Notes: generated by a model from the sequence alone, not told the origin. A stretch of 64,000 nt of DNA from Nocardioides aurantiacus (GCF_003752505.1 NZ_RKHO01000001.1:3596001-3660000), one strand, 5' to 3'; numbered from the stretch's first letter, positions 28,966 to 40,955 are shown. Translations and numbers: made by a program.

Positions 28966-31548
28966 TCATCCCGTCGTCAGCACCAGCCCGTCGGAGTCGT
29001 CGGTGTCGACGACGACGTGCTGGCCGTCGACCACCTCGCCGCTGATGAGCAGGCGGGCGAGCGGGTCGCCGATGGCGGTCTGCACCAGGCGGCGCAGCGG
29101 CCGGGCGCCGTACGCCGGGTCGTAGCCGTGCTCGGTGAGCCAGGCCCGGGCCGCCTCGGTGACGCCGACGGTGATCCGGCGCGGCGCCAGCCGGGCGTCG
29201 AACGCCCGAAGCTGGAGGTCGACGATGTGCGCCAGCTCCTCGCGACCGAGCGCGTCGAAGAGCACCACCTCGTCGAGCCGGTTGAGGAACTCGGGCTTGA
29301 AGGCCTGCCGCACCACGGCCATCACCGCGTCGCGCTTCTTCTCCTCCTCCAGCGTCGGGTCCACGAGGTAGGTCGAGCCGAGGTTGCTGGTCAGGATGAG
29401 CAGCGTGTTGCGGAAGTCGACCGTGCGGCCCTGGCCGTCGGTGAGCCGACCGTCGTCGAGCACCTGCAGCAGGATGTCGAAGACCTCCGGGTGGGCCTTC
29501 TCGACCTCGTCGAGCAGGACCACGGAGTACGGCCGACGACGCACCGCCTCGGTCAGCTGGCCGCCCTCGTCGTAGCCGACGTAGCCCGGAGGGGCGCCGA
29601 CCAGCCGCGAGACCGAGTGCTTCTCGCCGTACTCGCTCATGTCGATGCGCACGATCGCGCGCTCGTCGTCGAAGAGGAAGTCCGCGAGCGACTTCGCCAG
29701 CTCGGTCTTGCCGACGCCGGTGGGGCCGAGGAACAGGAACGAGCCGGTCGGGCGGTCGGGGTCGGCGATGCCGGCCCGGCTGCGTCGTACGGCGTCGGAG
29801 ACGGCCGTGACCGCGGCGCGCTGACCGACCAGCCGCTCGCCGACGATGTCCTCCATCCGGAGCAGCTTGGCGGTCTCGCCCTCGAGCAGCCGGCCGGTCG
29901 GGATGCCGGTCCAGGCCTCGACGACGTCGGCCACCTCCTGCGGCCCGACCTCCTCGTTGACCATCCGGTCGCCCGCCGGCACCTCGGCCCGGTCGGCCTC
30001 CTCGATCTGCTTCTCCAGCGCCGGGATCCGGCCGTAGAGGACCTCCGAGGCAGCCCCGAGGTCACCGGCGCGCTGCAGCCGCTCGGCCTCCACGCGCAGC
30101 TCGTCGATCTGCTTGCGCAGCTCGCCCGAGCCCTCCAGGGCAGCCTTCTCGGCCTCCCAGCGGGTCTCCAGGCCGCGCAGCTCCTCCTGGCGGTCGGCGA
30201 GGTCGGCACGCAGCCGCTCCAGCCGGTCGCGGGAGGCGTCGTCGGTCTCGCGGTCGAGCGCGAGCTCCTCCATCCTCATCCGGTCGACGGCGCGGCGGAG
30301 CTGGTCGACCTCGACGGGCGAGCTCTCGATCTCCATCCGCAGCCGCGAGGCCGACTCGTCGACGAGGTCGATCGCCTTGTCGGGCAGCTGCCGGCCGCTG
30401 ATGTAGCGGTCGGAGAGCACCGCGGCGGCCACCAGCGCGGCGTCGGTGATCTTGACGCCGTGGTGGGCCTCGTACTTCTCCTGCAGGCCGCGCAGGATCG
30501 CCACGGTGTCCTCGACGCTGGGCTCGCCCACGAAGACCTGCTGGAAGCGGCGCTCCAGGGCGGGGTCCTTCTCGATCCGCTCGCGGTACTCGTCGAGCGT
30601 GGTCGCGCCGATCAGGCGCAGCTCCCCGCGGGCCAGCATCGGCTTGAGCATGTTGCCGGCGTCCATCGTGGAGTCGCCGCTGGCGCCCGCGCCGACGACC
30701 GTGTGCAGCTCGTCGATGAAGGTGATGACCTGGCCCTCGGAGGACTTGATTTCCTCGAGCACGGCCTTGAGGCGCTCCTCGAACTCGCCGCGGTACTTCG
30801 CGCCGGCCACCATCGCGGCCAGGTCGAGCGAGAGCACGCGACGCCCCTTGAGCGAGTCGGGCACGTCGCCCGCGACCACGCGCTGGGCGAGTCCCTCGAC
30901 GACGGCGGTCTTGCCGACGCCGGGCTCGCCGATCAGCACCGGGTTGTTCTTCGTGCGGCGCGAGAGCACCTGCACGACGCGGCGGATCTCGGCGTCCCGG
31001 CCGATCACCGGGTCGAGCCGGCCCTCCTCCGCGCGGGCGGTGAGGTCCACGGCGTACTTCTCCAGCGCCTCGTAGGTCGCCTCGGCCTCCGGGCTTGTGA
31101 CCCGGCGGCCGCCGCGCACCGCGGTGATCGCCGTGCGCAGCGCGTCCTCGGCCACCCCGGCGCCCTGCAGCACCCCGCGCACGGGGGTGTCGACGACGAC
31201 CAGGGCGAGCAGCAGGTGCTCGGTGGCGACGTAGTCGTCGCCCATGCCGGTGCTCAGCTCGAGCGCCTTGGCCAGCACGCGGGTCAGGCCGGCCGAGGGC
31301 GACGGGTTCGACACCGTCGACCCCGAGGCACGCGGCAGGCCGGCCAGGGCCTGGTCGACCGCGCGACCGACGGCGGCCGCGTCCACGCCCGCCTTGCCGA
31401 GCAGCGACGGCGCGACGCCCCGCTCCTGCCGCAGCAGCGCGGCGGCGAGGTGGGTCGGCTCGATCTGCGGGTGCCCCTCGGTGACCGCCAGCGTGCCGGC
31501 GGCGTTGACGACCTCCACGCTGCGCGAGGTCAGCTTCGACGCATCCAC
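28966..31548 (-). CDS. clpB: ATP-dependent disaggregase ClpB
   Basis: An 860-residue AAA+ chaperone that, with DnaK, threads aggregated proteins for refolding. Order of parts: N domain (1-145), AAA1 with P-loop GEPGVGKT at 207-214 and [12 protein letters not shown], the coiled-coil M domain (about 400-520, rich in heptads such as [15 protein letters not shown]), and AAA2 with [12 protein letters not shown] near 605 and the pore/Walker B blocks GYVGYDEGG and [18 protein letters not shown] 31548 has AGGGAG about 7 bases upstream; an earlier in-frame start would be inside the leader. A HAIR operator lies 69 bases upstream, placing it in the HspR regulon together with the dnaK operon. Confidence 0.97.
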   Translation of the reverse strand: MDASKLTSRSVEVVNAAGTLAVTEGHPQIEPTHLAAALLRQERGVAPSLLGKAGVDAAAVGRAVDQALAGLPRASGSTVSNPSPSAGLTRVLAKALELSTGMGDDYVATEHLLLALVVVDTPVRGVLQGAGVAEDALRTAITAVRGGRRVTSPEAEATYEALEKYAVDLTARAEEGRLDPVIGRDAEIRRVVQVLSRRTKNNPVLIGEPGVGKTAVVEGLAQRVVAGDVPDSLKGRRVLSLDLAAMVAGAKYRGEFEERLKAVLEEIKSSEGQVITFIDELHTVVGAGASGDSTMDAGNMLKPMLARGELRLIGATTLDEYRERIEKDPALERRFQQVFVGEPSVEDTVAILRGLQEKYEAHHGVKITDAALVAAAVLSDRYISGRQLPDKAIDLVDESASRLRMEIESSPVEVDQLRRAVDRMRMEELALDRETDDASRDRLERLRADLADRQEELRGLETRWEAEKAALEGSGELRKQIDELRVEAERLQRAGDLGAASEVLYGRIPALEKQIEEADRAEVPAGDRMVNEEVGPQEVADVVEAWTGIPTGRLLEGETAKLLRMEDIVGERLVGQRAAVTAVSDAVRRSRAGIADPDRPTGSFLFLGPTGVGKTELAKSLADFLFDDERAIVRIDMSEYGEKHSVSRLVGAPPGYVGYDEGGQLTEAVRRRPYSVVLLDEVEKAHPEVFDILLQVLDDGRLTDGQGRTVDFRNTLLILTSNLGSTYLVDPTLEEEKKRDAVMAVVRQAFKPEFLNRLDEVVLFDALGREELAHIVDLQLRAFDARLAPRRITVGVTEAARAWLTEHGYDPAYGARPLRRLVQTAIGDPLARLLISGEVVDGQHVVVDTDDSDGLVLTTG

Positions 31549-31616
31549 TTGGTTCTCCCTCACAGGTCCGGGTCCCACCCGGGGCGGCGGGACGACACCG
31601 GTGCAACGACACCAGA

Positions 31617-31637
31617 GTTGAGTCTGTTCCCCTCAAC
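31617..31637 (-). promoter_or_regulatory. HAIR operator (HspR-binding inverted repeat) of clpB
   Basis: GTTGAGT, 7 bases, CCTCAAC matches the HspR-associated inverted repeat (known consensus CTTGAGT-N7-ACTCAAG) at 12 of 14 arm positions. It lies 69-89 bases upstream of the clpB start. The matching site before dnaK (38281-38301) and hspR itself are in this window. Confidence 0.88.
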
Positions 31638-31691
31638 TTTGAGGGGCGCCGTGACGTCCTGTCCAGGGCCTTTCGACCCGCGTGCGCCGCC

Positions 31692-32585
31692 TCAGTCCTG
31701 CGGGATCCCGTGGCTGGGGAGCGAGGTCCGCTCGGTGGGGTCGACGAGGCAGGCGGTGCAGAACCCGGTGCCGAAGGGGGTCAGGTGGATGCTGCGGCGC
31801 ACCACCTTGGGGAAGCGCACGGAGTGCATCGCGGCGAGCACGTCGGGCTGGGCCTCGACGACCTGGTACTCCATCGGGTCCTCGAGCTGCTCCCGGCTGA
31901 ACCAGATCAGCCCGAGCCGGAACAGGTTGTTGAGGTACGCCGGCACCTCGTCGGGGTAGCGCGCCCCCGCCCGGGCGCCGATCATCGACATGCCCGGCGC
32001 GACCAGCGCGCTGCTCACCATGCCGACCGGGCCGCCGGTGCGGACGTCGACCGAGGGCTGCGGGCCGCCGCGCAGGAGCAGCAGCAGGATGCGCGCCTCG
32101 TCGGGGGCGAGCTCCTCCAGGATGCGGCCGTACGCCGGGTGCACCTCCTCGGTCCCCCACACGTCGCGGGACCGCTCGAGCAGGTCCTCGCCCCGCTCGC
32201 GCAACGACCGCTCCCGCTCGGGCTTGGACTCCTGGGGGGTGGCGTCGGCGAGCACGACCTCGGCCAGGGAGACCGACGCGTCGCGCAGCGCCTTGGTGAC
32301 CGGGACCCCCGAGGAGACCGCCCGGGCGACGTCGCTGACCGTGCGTGAGGCCTCGGCGACGTCGTGGGCCACGCCCTGGACCAGCTCGCCGGCGGTGTCG
32401 GGGTCGGTGACCGCGCGCACCAGCAGCCGGCCCGAGCGCAGCCCGGCGCCGATCGACCAGACCGTCGAGCGCGCGGCCGCCGTGGCTGCGATCCGGGCCA
32501 CGCCGGGCAGCGCCTCGGTGGCCTCGCGCAGCACCGGCTGCCGGGAGCGGCGGGGCTCGCCGGTGGGCTCCATCGGGGTGCTCAC
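31692..32585 (-). CDS. Abi-alpha family (DUF4393-like) protein
   Basis: A 297-residue protein. The central region (LRERGEDLLERSRDVWGTEEVHPAYGRILEELAPDEARILLLLL) and the end (YLNNLFRLGLIWFSREQLEDPMEYQVVEAQPDVLAAM, then SIHLTPFGTGFCTACL) match the Abi-alpha (abortive infection) family as I recognise it. GTG 32585 overlaps the stop of the DUF445 gene (GTGA). The N-terminal 100 residues contain a possible membrane-associated amphipathic stretch. A defence role is only suggested by the family name; here it sits in a stress-gene neighbourhood and is conserved as a chromosomal gene in actinobacteria. Confidence 0.72.
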   Translation of the reverse strand: MSTPMEPTGEPRRSRQPVLREATEALPGVARIAATAAARSTVWSIGAGLRSGRLLVRAVTDPDTAGELVQGVAHDVAEASRTVSDVARAVSSGVPVTKALRDASVSLAEVVLADATPQESKPERERSLRERGEDLLERSRDVWGTEEVHPAYGRILEELAPDEARILLLLLRGGPQPSVDVRTGGPVGMVSSALVAPGMSMIGARAGARYPDEVPAYLNNLFRLGLIWFSREQLEDPMEYQVVEAQPDVLAAMHSVRFPKVVRRSIHLTPFGTGFCTACLVDPTERTSLPSHGIPQD

Positions 32586-33886
32586 CTCGGACCCCCCACC
32601 CCGAAGAGCGCGAGGTGGAGCAAGCCACCCGCGAAGCCCATGATCGCGCCGTGGGCGTACAGCATCCACTCGTCCTCCTTGATCGCCGAGCGCATCATCT
32701 CCACGAAGTCGCGCGGCGGGAGCTCCTTGGTGCGCTGCGCGATCAGGGCGTTGATCTTGTCGGCCTGGCGCCGGCTGAACTCCGGGTCCTTGAACGGCTT
32801 GATGGTGCGGTCGACGGCCTCGAGCGCCATCGCGTCGCGGATGTTGTCGAACTGCCGGGGTCCGACCGCGACGCGCACCGCCCCGCGGACCGGGCCGGCG
32901 GCGTTGTCGATGGCGGGCCGCATCGCCGAGGCGAGCATCTGCCGGGTGCGGTCCCCGCGGGGGCCGTCGAGCAGGAAGTCGCCGATGTTCTCCAGGGTGA
33001 TGACGTCGTCGGCGATGATCCGGGCGTACACCTCGGCCGCCTGGTCCTGGCGCCGCAGGAACAGCCCGTGGACCTTGACGCCCAGGATCCGGCGCGGCTC
33101 CGGGGGCTCGAAGATCAGCCACATCCCGAGCGCGTTGGTGATCCAGCCGACCAGGACACCGAGGACGGGCAGCAGCCACCACTGCGCGAACCAGTGGTCG
33201 AGCACCGCGACCGGCACGCCGAGCGCGAAGCCGAAGACGAACCCGAACGCGACCATCAGGTTGAGCTCGCGCTGGCCGAAGTCACGGAAGATGCGGACCA
33301 CCAGCGCGGGGTTGCGCTGGAAGTGGTTGATGACCATGATCTTGGGGTCCAGCAGCTGGTCGATGTGCTCGCCGATCTCGTCGGTCACGGTGTGCACCAC
33401 GCCGGGCAGCTGCGCCTGGACCCGGCGTACGACGGCCTCCCGCGCAGGCCGCGGCAGGTCGCGCCACAGCCCCGGATGCTCGCGCCGCATGATCTGGTCG
33501 ATCATCTGCGGCAGGTCGGGCTCGAAGACGGTGACGATGTGCTCGGCGATCTGGTCGGGCTCGAGCTGCTGGTAGAACTCCGCCGGCGTCCCGAGCTTGG
33601 CGATCGCCTTGTCCACGGCGATGCTGCCCATCTTGGCCGCGCGGGCCGGCACGATCCCCTGCCAGCCGAGACCGCCCTGCAGGATGCCCGGCACCTCCTG
33701 CACCTTGCGGGGCAGCACGCGCGAGAGCTGGCGCATGCCGGGCACGGTGATGCCGTGGAAGCGCACCGGCGAGAAGAGCATCCACAGGCCCGACCAGTTG
33801 ATGAGGAAGCCGACCACGCCGGTGAACACCGGGATGGTGAGCACGTGGACCCAGTCGGCCCGCTGGAAGAACCAGTCGATCTCCAC
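32582..33886 (-). CDS. DUF445 domain-containing membrane protein
   Basis: A 434-residue protein. The start MEIDWFFQRADWVHVLTIPVFTGVVGFLINWSGLWMLFSPVRFHGI and the end EWMLYAHGAIMGFAGGLLHLALFG are the paired membrane helices typical of DUF445 (YheB-type) proteins; further helices lie near residues 225-255 (VAFGFVFGFALGVPVAVL, WWLLPVLGVLVGWITNALGMWLIF). The two motifs FLINWSGLWMLFSP and WITNALGMWLIFEP are an internal duplication. The middle is a long amphipathic helical region. Function unknown; the family is predicted to span the envelope. It lies 114 bases downstream of hspR and is coupled to the Abi-alpha gene. Confidence 0.85.
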   Translation of the reverse strand: MEIDWFFQRADWVHVLTIPVFTGVVGFLINWSGLWMLFSPVRFHGITVPGMRQLSRVLPRKVQEVPGILQGGLGWQGIVPARAAKMGSIAVDKAIAKLGTPAEFYQQLEPDQIAEHIVTVFEPDLPQMIDQIMRREHPGLWRDLPRPAREAVVRRVQAQLPGVVHTVTDEIGEHIDQLLDPKIMVINHFQRNPALVVRIFRDFGQRELNLMVAFGFVFGFALGVPVAVLDHWFAQWWLLPVLGVLVGWITNALGMWLIFEPPEPRRILGVKVHGLFLRRQDQAAEVYARIIADDVITLENIGDFLLDGPRGDRTRQMLASAMRPAIDNAAGPVRGAVRVAVGPRQFDNIRDAMALEAVDRTIKPFKDPEFSRRQADKINALIAQRTKELPPRDFVEMMRSAIKEDEWMLYAHGAIMGFAGGLLHLALFGVGGPR

Positions 33887-34000
33887 CGGGGACTCCTCGT
33901 CGCTGCGGACGGACCCGGCCGGGCACGTCGTGTGTCGCCGAGGTTAACGACTGGTAGGCAGCCAGGTCACCGGGACGGCCAAGCCCGTCGCGAGGGGGCC

Positions 34001-34414
34001 TCAGTGCCAGGGCGTGATCGTGCCCGGCGGGCGCAGGGCCGGCAGGTTGGGCCGGTGGCCGCGCAGGGTGTCGAGCGTGGTCTGGAGCGCGGACTGCAGC
34101 TCCCCGACCTGGCCGCGCAGCTCTGCGTTGCGGGCCCGCAGGGCCGCCACCTGGTGCTCGAGCTCGAGGATGCGGCGTACGCCCTCCAGGCCGATGCCCG
34201 AGGCGGTCAGCTCCGCGACCTCGCGCAGCAGCTCGATGTCGCGCAGCGAGTAGCGGCGACCACCGCCGCCGGTGCGGCCCGGCGAGACCAGGCCCGCGCG
34301 GTCGTACTGCCGCAGCGTCTGGGGGTGGAGCCCGGTCAGCTCGGCCGCGACGCTGATGACGTAGACGGGCACGGTGGGGCCGGGCACCTGCGGACGGCGG
34401 GGGCGGGCGGGCAC
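34001..34414 (-). CDS. hspR: heat-shock repressor HspR (MerR family)
   Basis: A 137-residue MerR-type repressor. The winged helix spans about residues 14-80: VYVISVAAELTGLHPQTLRQYDRAGLVSPGRTGGGGRRYSLRDIELLREVAELTASGIGLEGVRRIL; VAAELTGLHPQTLRQYD is the recognition helix. A coiled-coil dimerisation helix follows (EHQVAALRARNAELRGQVGELQ). In actinobacteria HspR binds HAIR sites, with DnaK as co-repressor. GTG 34414 follows the dnaJ stop by one base. HAIR sites before dnaK and clpB in this window complete the circuit. The last ~30 residues are variable. Confidence 0.95.
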   Translation of the reverse strand: MPARPRRPQVPGPTVPVYVISVAAELTGLHPQTLRQYDRAGLVSPGRTGGGGRRYSLRDIELLREVAELTASGIGLEGVRRILELEHQVAALRARNAELRGQVGELQSALQTTLDTLRGHRPNLPALRPPGTITPWH

Positions 34415-34415
34415 G

Positions 34416-35588
34416 TCACGCCCTGCCCTGCTCGAGCGAGGCGCGGGGGTCGTGGCCACCGCGGGCCTCGCGGTAGGCCGCCACGGCGGCGCGGCCGGCT
34501 TCGTCGAGGTCGCCGGGCACCTCCACCTCGACGGTGACCAGCAGGTCGCCGCGGGCGCCGTCCTTGCGGGCCGCCCCACGTCCCCGGGCCCGGAACACCC
34601 GGCCGTTGGGGGTGCCCGGGGGGAGCCGCAGCGTCACCGGCGACCCGCCCAGCGTCGGGACCTTGATCTCGGCGCCGAGCACGGCCTCGTCGAAGGCGAC
34701 GGGGGCGGTGAGCGTGAGGTTGTCGCCCTTGCGCCCGAACAGCGGGTGGGGACGGACCTTGACCACGACCAGCAGGTCGCCCGCGGGGCCGCCCTGCTCA
34801 CCGGCGGCTCCCTTGCCCTTGAGCCGGATCTTCTGGCCGTCCTTGACCCCGGCCGGGATGCGCGCGGAGACGGTGCGGTCGGACATGCCGCGACCCGAGC
34901 CCAGGCAGGTGGGGCACGGCTCGTCGTAGACGAGCTGGCGGCCGTGGCACTCCGGGCAGGTCTCGTTCATCGAGAACGCGCCGCCGACGCTGTTGACCAC
35001 GACCCCGGCGCCCTCGCAGGTGCCGCAGACGTGCGGGCGGGTGCCCGGCTTGCCGCCGGTGCCCGAGCAGGTCGGGCACGGGGCGTCCGAGCGCAGGCGC
35101 ATCGTGATGGTGGTGCCCTCGACGGCGTCGGCGAAGTCGATCGAGGTCTCGGCCTCGACGTCGTTGCCGCGGCGGGCACGGCTCTGCTGCCGGGTGCCGC
35201 CGCCGAAGCCGCCGCCCCCGCCGCCGCCCTGCCGGAACAGGTCGCCGAAGAGGTCGGAGACGTCGAAGCCCTGACCACCGGGGCCACCAGCGCCGGTGGT
35301 GCGTCCACCGCCGAAGCCCCCGGGGAACCCGCCGCCGAAGCCGCCGGAGCCGACGGCCGAGCGCAGCTCGTCGTACTCCTTGCGGCGCTCGGCGTCACCG
35401 ACGACGTCGTAGGCCTCCGCGACCTGCTTGAAGCGGTCCTCCGCGGCCTTGTCGCCCGGCTTGGAGTCAGGGTGGTTCTCGCGGGCCAGCTTGCGGTAGG
35501 CCTTCTTCACGGTCGCCTGGTCGGCGTCCTTGGGCACCCCCAGGACCTGGTAGAAGTCCTTGCCGGCCCAGTCGGCGTGGTTCGCCAC
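34416..35588 (-). CDS. dnaJ: molecular chaperone DnaJ
   Basis: A 390-residue class A J-protein that hands clients to DnaK and stimulates its ATPase. The J domain (residues 10-75) contains the HPD triad in ARENHPDSKPGD. A glycine/phenylalanine-rich region follows (GSGGFGGGFPGGFGGG). Zinc-finger motifs: CPTCSGTGG, CGTCEGAGV, CPECHGRQL and CPTCLGSGR, all four intact. The C-terminal substrate domain ends around FRARGRGAARKDGARGD. Position after grpE and before hspR identifies it as the DnaJ1 type. ATG 35588 lies 48 bases after the grpE stop. Confidence 0.96.
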   Translation of the reverse strand: MANHADWAGKDFYQVLGVPKDADQATVKKAYRKLARENHPDSKPGDKAAEDRFKQVAEAYDVVGDAERRKEYDELRSAVGSGGFGGGFPGGFGGGRTTGAGGPGGQGFDVSDLFGDLFRQGGGGGGGFGGGTRQQSRARRGNDVEAETSIDFADAVEGTTITMRLRSDAPCPTCSGTGGKPGTRPHVCGTCEGAGVVVNSVGGAFSMNETCPECHGRQLVYDEPCPTCLGSGRGMSDRTVSARIPAGVKDGQKIRLKGKGAAGEQGGPAGDLLVVVKVRPHPLFGRKGDNLTLTAPVAFDEAVLGAEIKVPTLGGSPVTLRLPPGTPNGRVFRARGRGAARKDGARGDLLVTVEVEVPGDLDEAGRAAVAAYREARGGHDPRASLEQGRA

Positions 35589-35636
35589 GGGTCACCCCTC
35601 CTCTCGTGGATCGCGGTCGTAGGTCGTGCGGGAGCC

Positions 35637-36325
35637 TCAGCCCTCGGGCCCGAGCACCGTCACCTTGGCGGCGCGGACCACCCGCTCGCCGATGCGGTAG
35701 CCCGCCTGGGCCACCACGTCGACCCGGGTCGTGTCGACCTCCGGGCTGGCGCCGTGCATCAGCGCCTCGTGCAGCGTCGGGTCGAACTCGTCTCCCGTGG
35801 CGCCGAACTTGGTCAGGCCCAGGCCGCTGACGGTGCGGTCGAGCGAGTCGGCCACCGCCTTGAAGCCGCCCTCGACCTCGCCGTGCTCGCGCGCCCGGTC
35901 GATGTCGTCGAGCACGGGCAGCAGGCCGCTCAGCACCGTGAAGACGGCGTTCTCGCGCACCAGGTCGCGGTCGCGCTCGACGCGCCGCTTGTAGTTCAGG
36001 AACTCCGCCTGCAGCCGCTGGAGGTCGAGCGTGCGCTCGGCCAGGGCGGTCTGCGCGAGGACCAGCTCGTCGGAGGCGGCCAGGTCGCCCGCGGCGTCGT
36101 CGGCCGGGGCCTCGCCCGGGTCACGGGACTCCACGGGGTCACCGGTCGCCGGCTGGTCGAGCTGGTCGGCGTCGGCCACCGGGCCCGCGGCCGGGTCGGC
36201 CGCCCAGTCGGCGGACGTGCCCGTCGTCGGGTCGTCCGCCGAGGGACCGGCCCCGGGCCGGGGAGCAGCGGGCTGCTCCCCGGCCGGGGTCCCGACGTCG
36301 TCCAGCGGACGGTCGTCGGAAGAGG

Positions 36326-36329
<4 letters not shown>
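35637..36329 (-). CDS. grpE: nucleotide exchange factor GrpE
   Basis: A 230-residue GrpE: the N-terminal ~100 residues are acidic and disordered ([20 protein letters not shown]). The long dimer helix follows ([31 protein letters not shown]), with the conserved segment EFLNYKRR. The head domain has [29 protein letters not shown] and ends [20 protein letters not shown]. It releases ADP from DnaK. GTG 36329 overlaps the dnaK stop by 4 bases (GTGA), so synthesis is coupled. Confidence 0.95.
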
Positions 36330-38188
<1,859 letters not shown>

Positions 38189-38280
38189 GTCAGTGCTCCT
38201 TGCGTGTGGGGGTTCGGGGGCCGGACCTCGTGGGCCCGGCGGCTCTCCGGCGGTGTCGCTGCCGGTGCCGTGTCAGACAA

Positions 38281-38301
38281 GTTGAGTCCTGCTCGCTCAA
38301 C
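38281..38301 (-). promoter_or_regulatory. HAIR operator (HspR-binding inverted repeat) of the dnaK operon
   Basis: GTTGAGT, 7 bases, GCTCAAC, extended by A/T on each side to AGTTGAGT and CTCAACT, matches the known HAIR consensus closely. It lies 93-113 bases upstream of the dnaK start. Autoregulation of hspR as last gene of this operon follows. Confidence 0.92.
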
Positions 38302-38431
38302 TCTAGACACCTGTCCCAACCGCGCGCCACCGGGTCTTGTTCCCGTCCCGCGAGGTGCTGCTGCGGCGACCCACGTGGGCTGCCGCGTCGTGCGCCTGCG
38401 GCCCGGGGCGTGCGGCCCCTAGCCTGGCGCG

Positions 38432-39439
38432 GTGAAGGTCCTCGTCACCGGCGGCGCCGGCTACATCGGGTCGACGACGGCGACGGCGCTCGAGGCCGCC
38501 GGCCACGAGCCGGTCGTGCTCGACTCGCTGCTGACCGGCCCCCGGGTCTTCGTCGGCTCCCGGCCCTTCTACGAGGGCGACGTCGCCGACCGCGGGCTCG
38601 TGGCGCGGGTGTTCGCCGACCACCCCGACATCGGCGCCGTGATCCACATGGCGGCGCGCGTCGTGGTGGCCGAGTCCGTCGACGACCCCTACGGCTACTA
38701 CCGCGACAACGTCGTGAAGTCGCTCGAGCTCGTCGACCAGCTCGCGGCGCTCGGCTGCACCCGCGTCGTCCTCTCCTCCTCCGCCTCGGTGTACGCCGCC
38801 CCGGCGACCGGCTTCGAGGTCACCGAGGACTCGGCGCTCGACCCGCAGTCGCCGTACGCCCGCACCAAGCTGGTGATGGAGCTGGCGCTCGCGGACCTGA
38901 CCGCGGCGACCCCGCTCCGGGGCATGTCGCTGCGCTACTTCAACCCGATCGGCGCCGACCCGGCGCTGGCCACCGGGCTGCACGTGCGCGACCCCTCCCA
39001 CGTCCTCGGGCAGCTGCTGCTGGCCTCCGACGGCCGCCGCGACGCCTTCGCGGTGTCCGGGACGGACTACCCCACCCCGGACGGCACCGGCGTCCGCGAC
39101 TACGTGCACGTCTGGGACCTCGCCCGGGCCCACGTCGCCGCGGTCGAGCGGTTCGACGACGCGCTGGCCGAGGAGGACACCACCCACCTGGTGCTCAACG
39201 TCGGCACCGGGTCCGGCGTCTCCGTGCGCGAGCTCGTGGCCGCCTTCGAGCGGGTGCACGGTCGACCCGTCCCGGTGCGCGACGCGGCCCGACGACCCGG
39301 CGACAGCGCCGGCGCCTACGCCAACGTGGACCGGGCACGGCGCCTGCTGCGGTGGCGGGCCGAGGCGAGCCTCGAGGAGGCCATCGGGTCGGCGCTGGCC
39401 TGGTGGGCCCGGCGTGAGCAGGTGCTCGGCTACCCCTGA
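38432..39439 (+). CDS. galE: UDP-glucose 4-epimerase
   Basis: A 335-residue extended short-chain dehydrogenase. The NAD-binding motif TGGAGYIG is at 6-13; the catalytic residues are S118 region (SSSASVY) and Y142/K146 (SPYARTK). Further family blocks: IHMAARVVVAESV, RYFNPIGADP and GVRDYVHVWDLARAHVAA. It interconverts UDP-glucose and UDP-galactose, supplying galactose for envelope glycans. GTG 38432 fits the usual N-terminus MKVLVTGGAGYIG. It is divergent from dnaK and 73 bases upstream of zwf on the same strand. Confidence 0.93.
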   Translation: MKVLVTGGAGYIGSTTATALEAAGHEPVVLDSLLTGPRVFVGSRPFYEGDVADRGLVARVFADHPDIGAVIHMAARVVVAESVDDPYGYYRDNVVKSLELVDQLAALGCTRVVLSSSASVYAAPATGFEVTEDSALDPQSPYARTKLVMELALADLTAATPLRGMSLRYFNPIGADPALATGLHVRDPSHVLGQLLLASDGRRDAFAVSGTDYPTPDGTGVRDYVHVWDLARAHVAAVERFDDALAEEDTTHLVLNVGTGSGVSVRELVAAFERVHGRPVPVRDAARRPGDSAGAYANVDRARRLLRWRAEASLEEAIGSALAWWARREQVLGYP

Positions 39440-39512
39440 GCCGTGACCCCCGCCACCCCTGGAGGCGGCGAGCGCGCTTCCCATCCGAGTCGCGGCAGAG
39501 AATGCTGGGCCC

Positions 39513-40955
39513 ATGCCGACCCCCACGACCGTCGTCCTGTTCGGTGCCACGGGCGACCTGGCCCAGCGCAAGCTGCTGCCCGGCCTGATGCACCTGTTCC
39601 AGTCAGGGCTCCTGACCGAGGTGCAGGTCGTCGGCACCTCCCTGGACGACCACGACCGCGACTCCTTCGTCGACTTCACCCGGATGGCCATCGCGGAGTA
39701 CGGCGGCGAGGGCGCCGACCCGCCGGGGTGGGAGGAGTTCTCCAAGCGGCTGCACTGGGCCGCGGGCGCCGGTGGGCCCGCCCGGCTGGCCGAGGTGGTC
39801 GCCGAGGCCGAGGCGCACTTCCCCGCGGACGCCGAGCCGCGCCGGCTGCACTACCTGAGCGTGCCGCCCAAGGCGGCGCTGCCGGTGGTCCACCAGCTCA
39901 AGGACGCCGGCCTCGTCGAGCGGGCCCGGATCGTGATGGAGAAGCCCTTCGGCACCGACCTGGAGTCGGCCAAGAAGCTCAACAGCTCGCTGCACGAGGT
40001 CTTCGACGAGGACCAGATCTTCCGGATCGACCACTTCCTGGGCAAGGAGGCGGCCCAGAACATCCTGGCCTTCCGCTTCGCCAACGGCCTGTTCGAGCCG
40101 ATCTGGCACCGCAACAACATCGACCACGTCCAGATCGACGTCCCCGAGGAGCTCGGCCTGGCCCAGCGGGCCGACTTCTACGAGTCGACCGGCGCCTACC
40201 GCGACATGGTGGTGACCCACCTGTTCCAGGTGATGGCGTTCACCGCCATGGAGCCGCCGACGGCCCTGGAGCCGTTCGCGATCTCGGAGGAGAAGAACAA
40301 GGTCTTCCGCTCGATGCTGCCGATCGAGCCCAGCGACGTCGTGCGCGGGCAGTACGTCGGGTACCGGGACATCGACGGGGTCGCCCACGACTCCGAGACC
40401 GAGACCTTCATCGCGCTCAAGTGCTACGTCGACAACTGGCGCTGGGCCGGGGTGCCGTTCTACCTCCGCACCGGCAAGCGCCTCGCCGAGGGGGCGCGCA
40501 TCATCTCGATCGCCTTCCGCGAGCCGCCGCGCTCGATGTTCCCGGCCGGCTCCGGCGTCGGCGACAACGGTCCCGACCACCTCACCTTCGACCTCGCCGA
40601 CCAGTCGAAGATGTCGCTGTCCTTCTACGGCAAGCGACCCGGCCCGGGCATGAAGCTGGACAAGCTCTCGATGCAGTTCGCGATGCACGAGACCGGCTGG
40701 GCGGGCGAGGTGCTGGAGGCCTACGAGCGCCTCATCTACGACGCCGCCCGCGGTGACCGCACCCTGTTCACCAGCGCGGAGGGCATCGAGCGCCTCTGGG
40801 AGGTCTCCCAGCCGCTGCTCGACAACCCGCCCCCGGTGCGGCCCTACGCGCAGGGCTCCTGGGGACCCAACCGGATCCACCAGCTGATCACCCCGCACCT
40901 GTGGCGGCTGCCCTTCGAGCGCACCTGGCGCGACGCCAAGGAGAAGGGCTCCTGA
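39513..40955 (+). CDS. zwf: glucose-6-phosphate 1-dehydrogenase
   Basis: A 480-residue enzyme that oxidises glucose 6-phosphate to 6-phosphogluconolactone, reducing NADP and opening the pentose phosphate pathway. Nucleotide motif GATGDLAQRKLLPGL starts at residue 11; the active-site block RIDHFLGKEAAQN is at 171-183 with the catalytic histidine; EKPFGTDLESA precedes it at 143. ATG 39513 has no Shine-Dalgarno and the RNA may be leaderless. The next gene, an aldo/keto reductase, starts 48 bases after the stop, so the three genes galE, zwf and reductase may be co-transcribed. Confidence 0.96.
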   Translation: MPTPTTVVLFGATGDLAQRKLLPGLMHLFQSGLLTEVQVVGTSLDDHDRDSFVDFTRMAIAEYGGEGADPPGWEEFSKRLHWAAGAGGPARLAEVVAEAEAHFPADAEPRRLHYLSVPPKAALPVVHQLKDAGLVERARIVMEKPFGTDLESAKKLNSSLHEVFDEDQIFRIDHFLGKEAAQNILAFRFANGLFEPIWHRNNIDHVQIDVPEELGLAQRADFYESTGAYRDMVVTHLFQVMAFTAMEPPTALEPFAISEEKNKVFRSMLPIEPSDVVRGQYVGYRDIDGVAHDSETETFIALKCYVDNWRWAGVPFYLRTGKRLAEGARIISIAFREPPRSMFPAGSGVGDNGPDHLTFDLADQSKMSLSFYGKRPGPGMKLDKLSMQFAMHETGWAGEVLEAYERLIYDAARGDRTLFTSAEGIERLWEVSQPLLDNPPPVRPYAQGSWGPNRIHQLITPHLWRLPFERTWRDAKEKGS

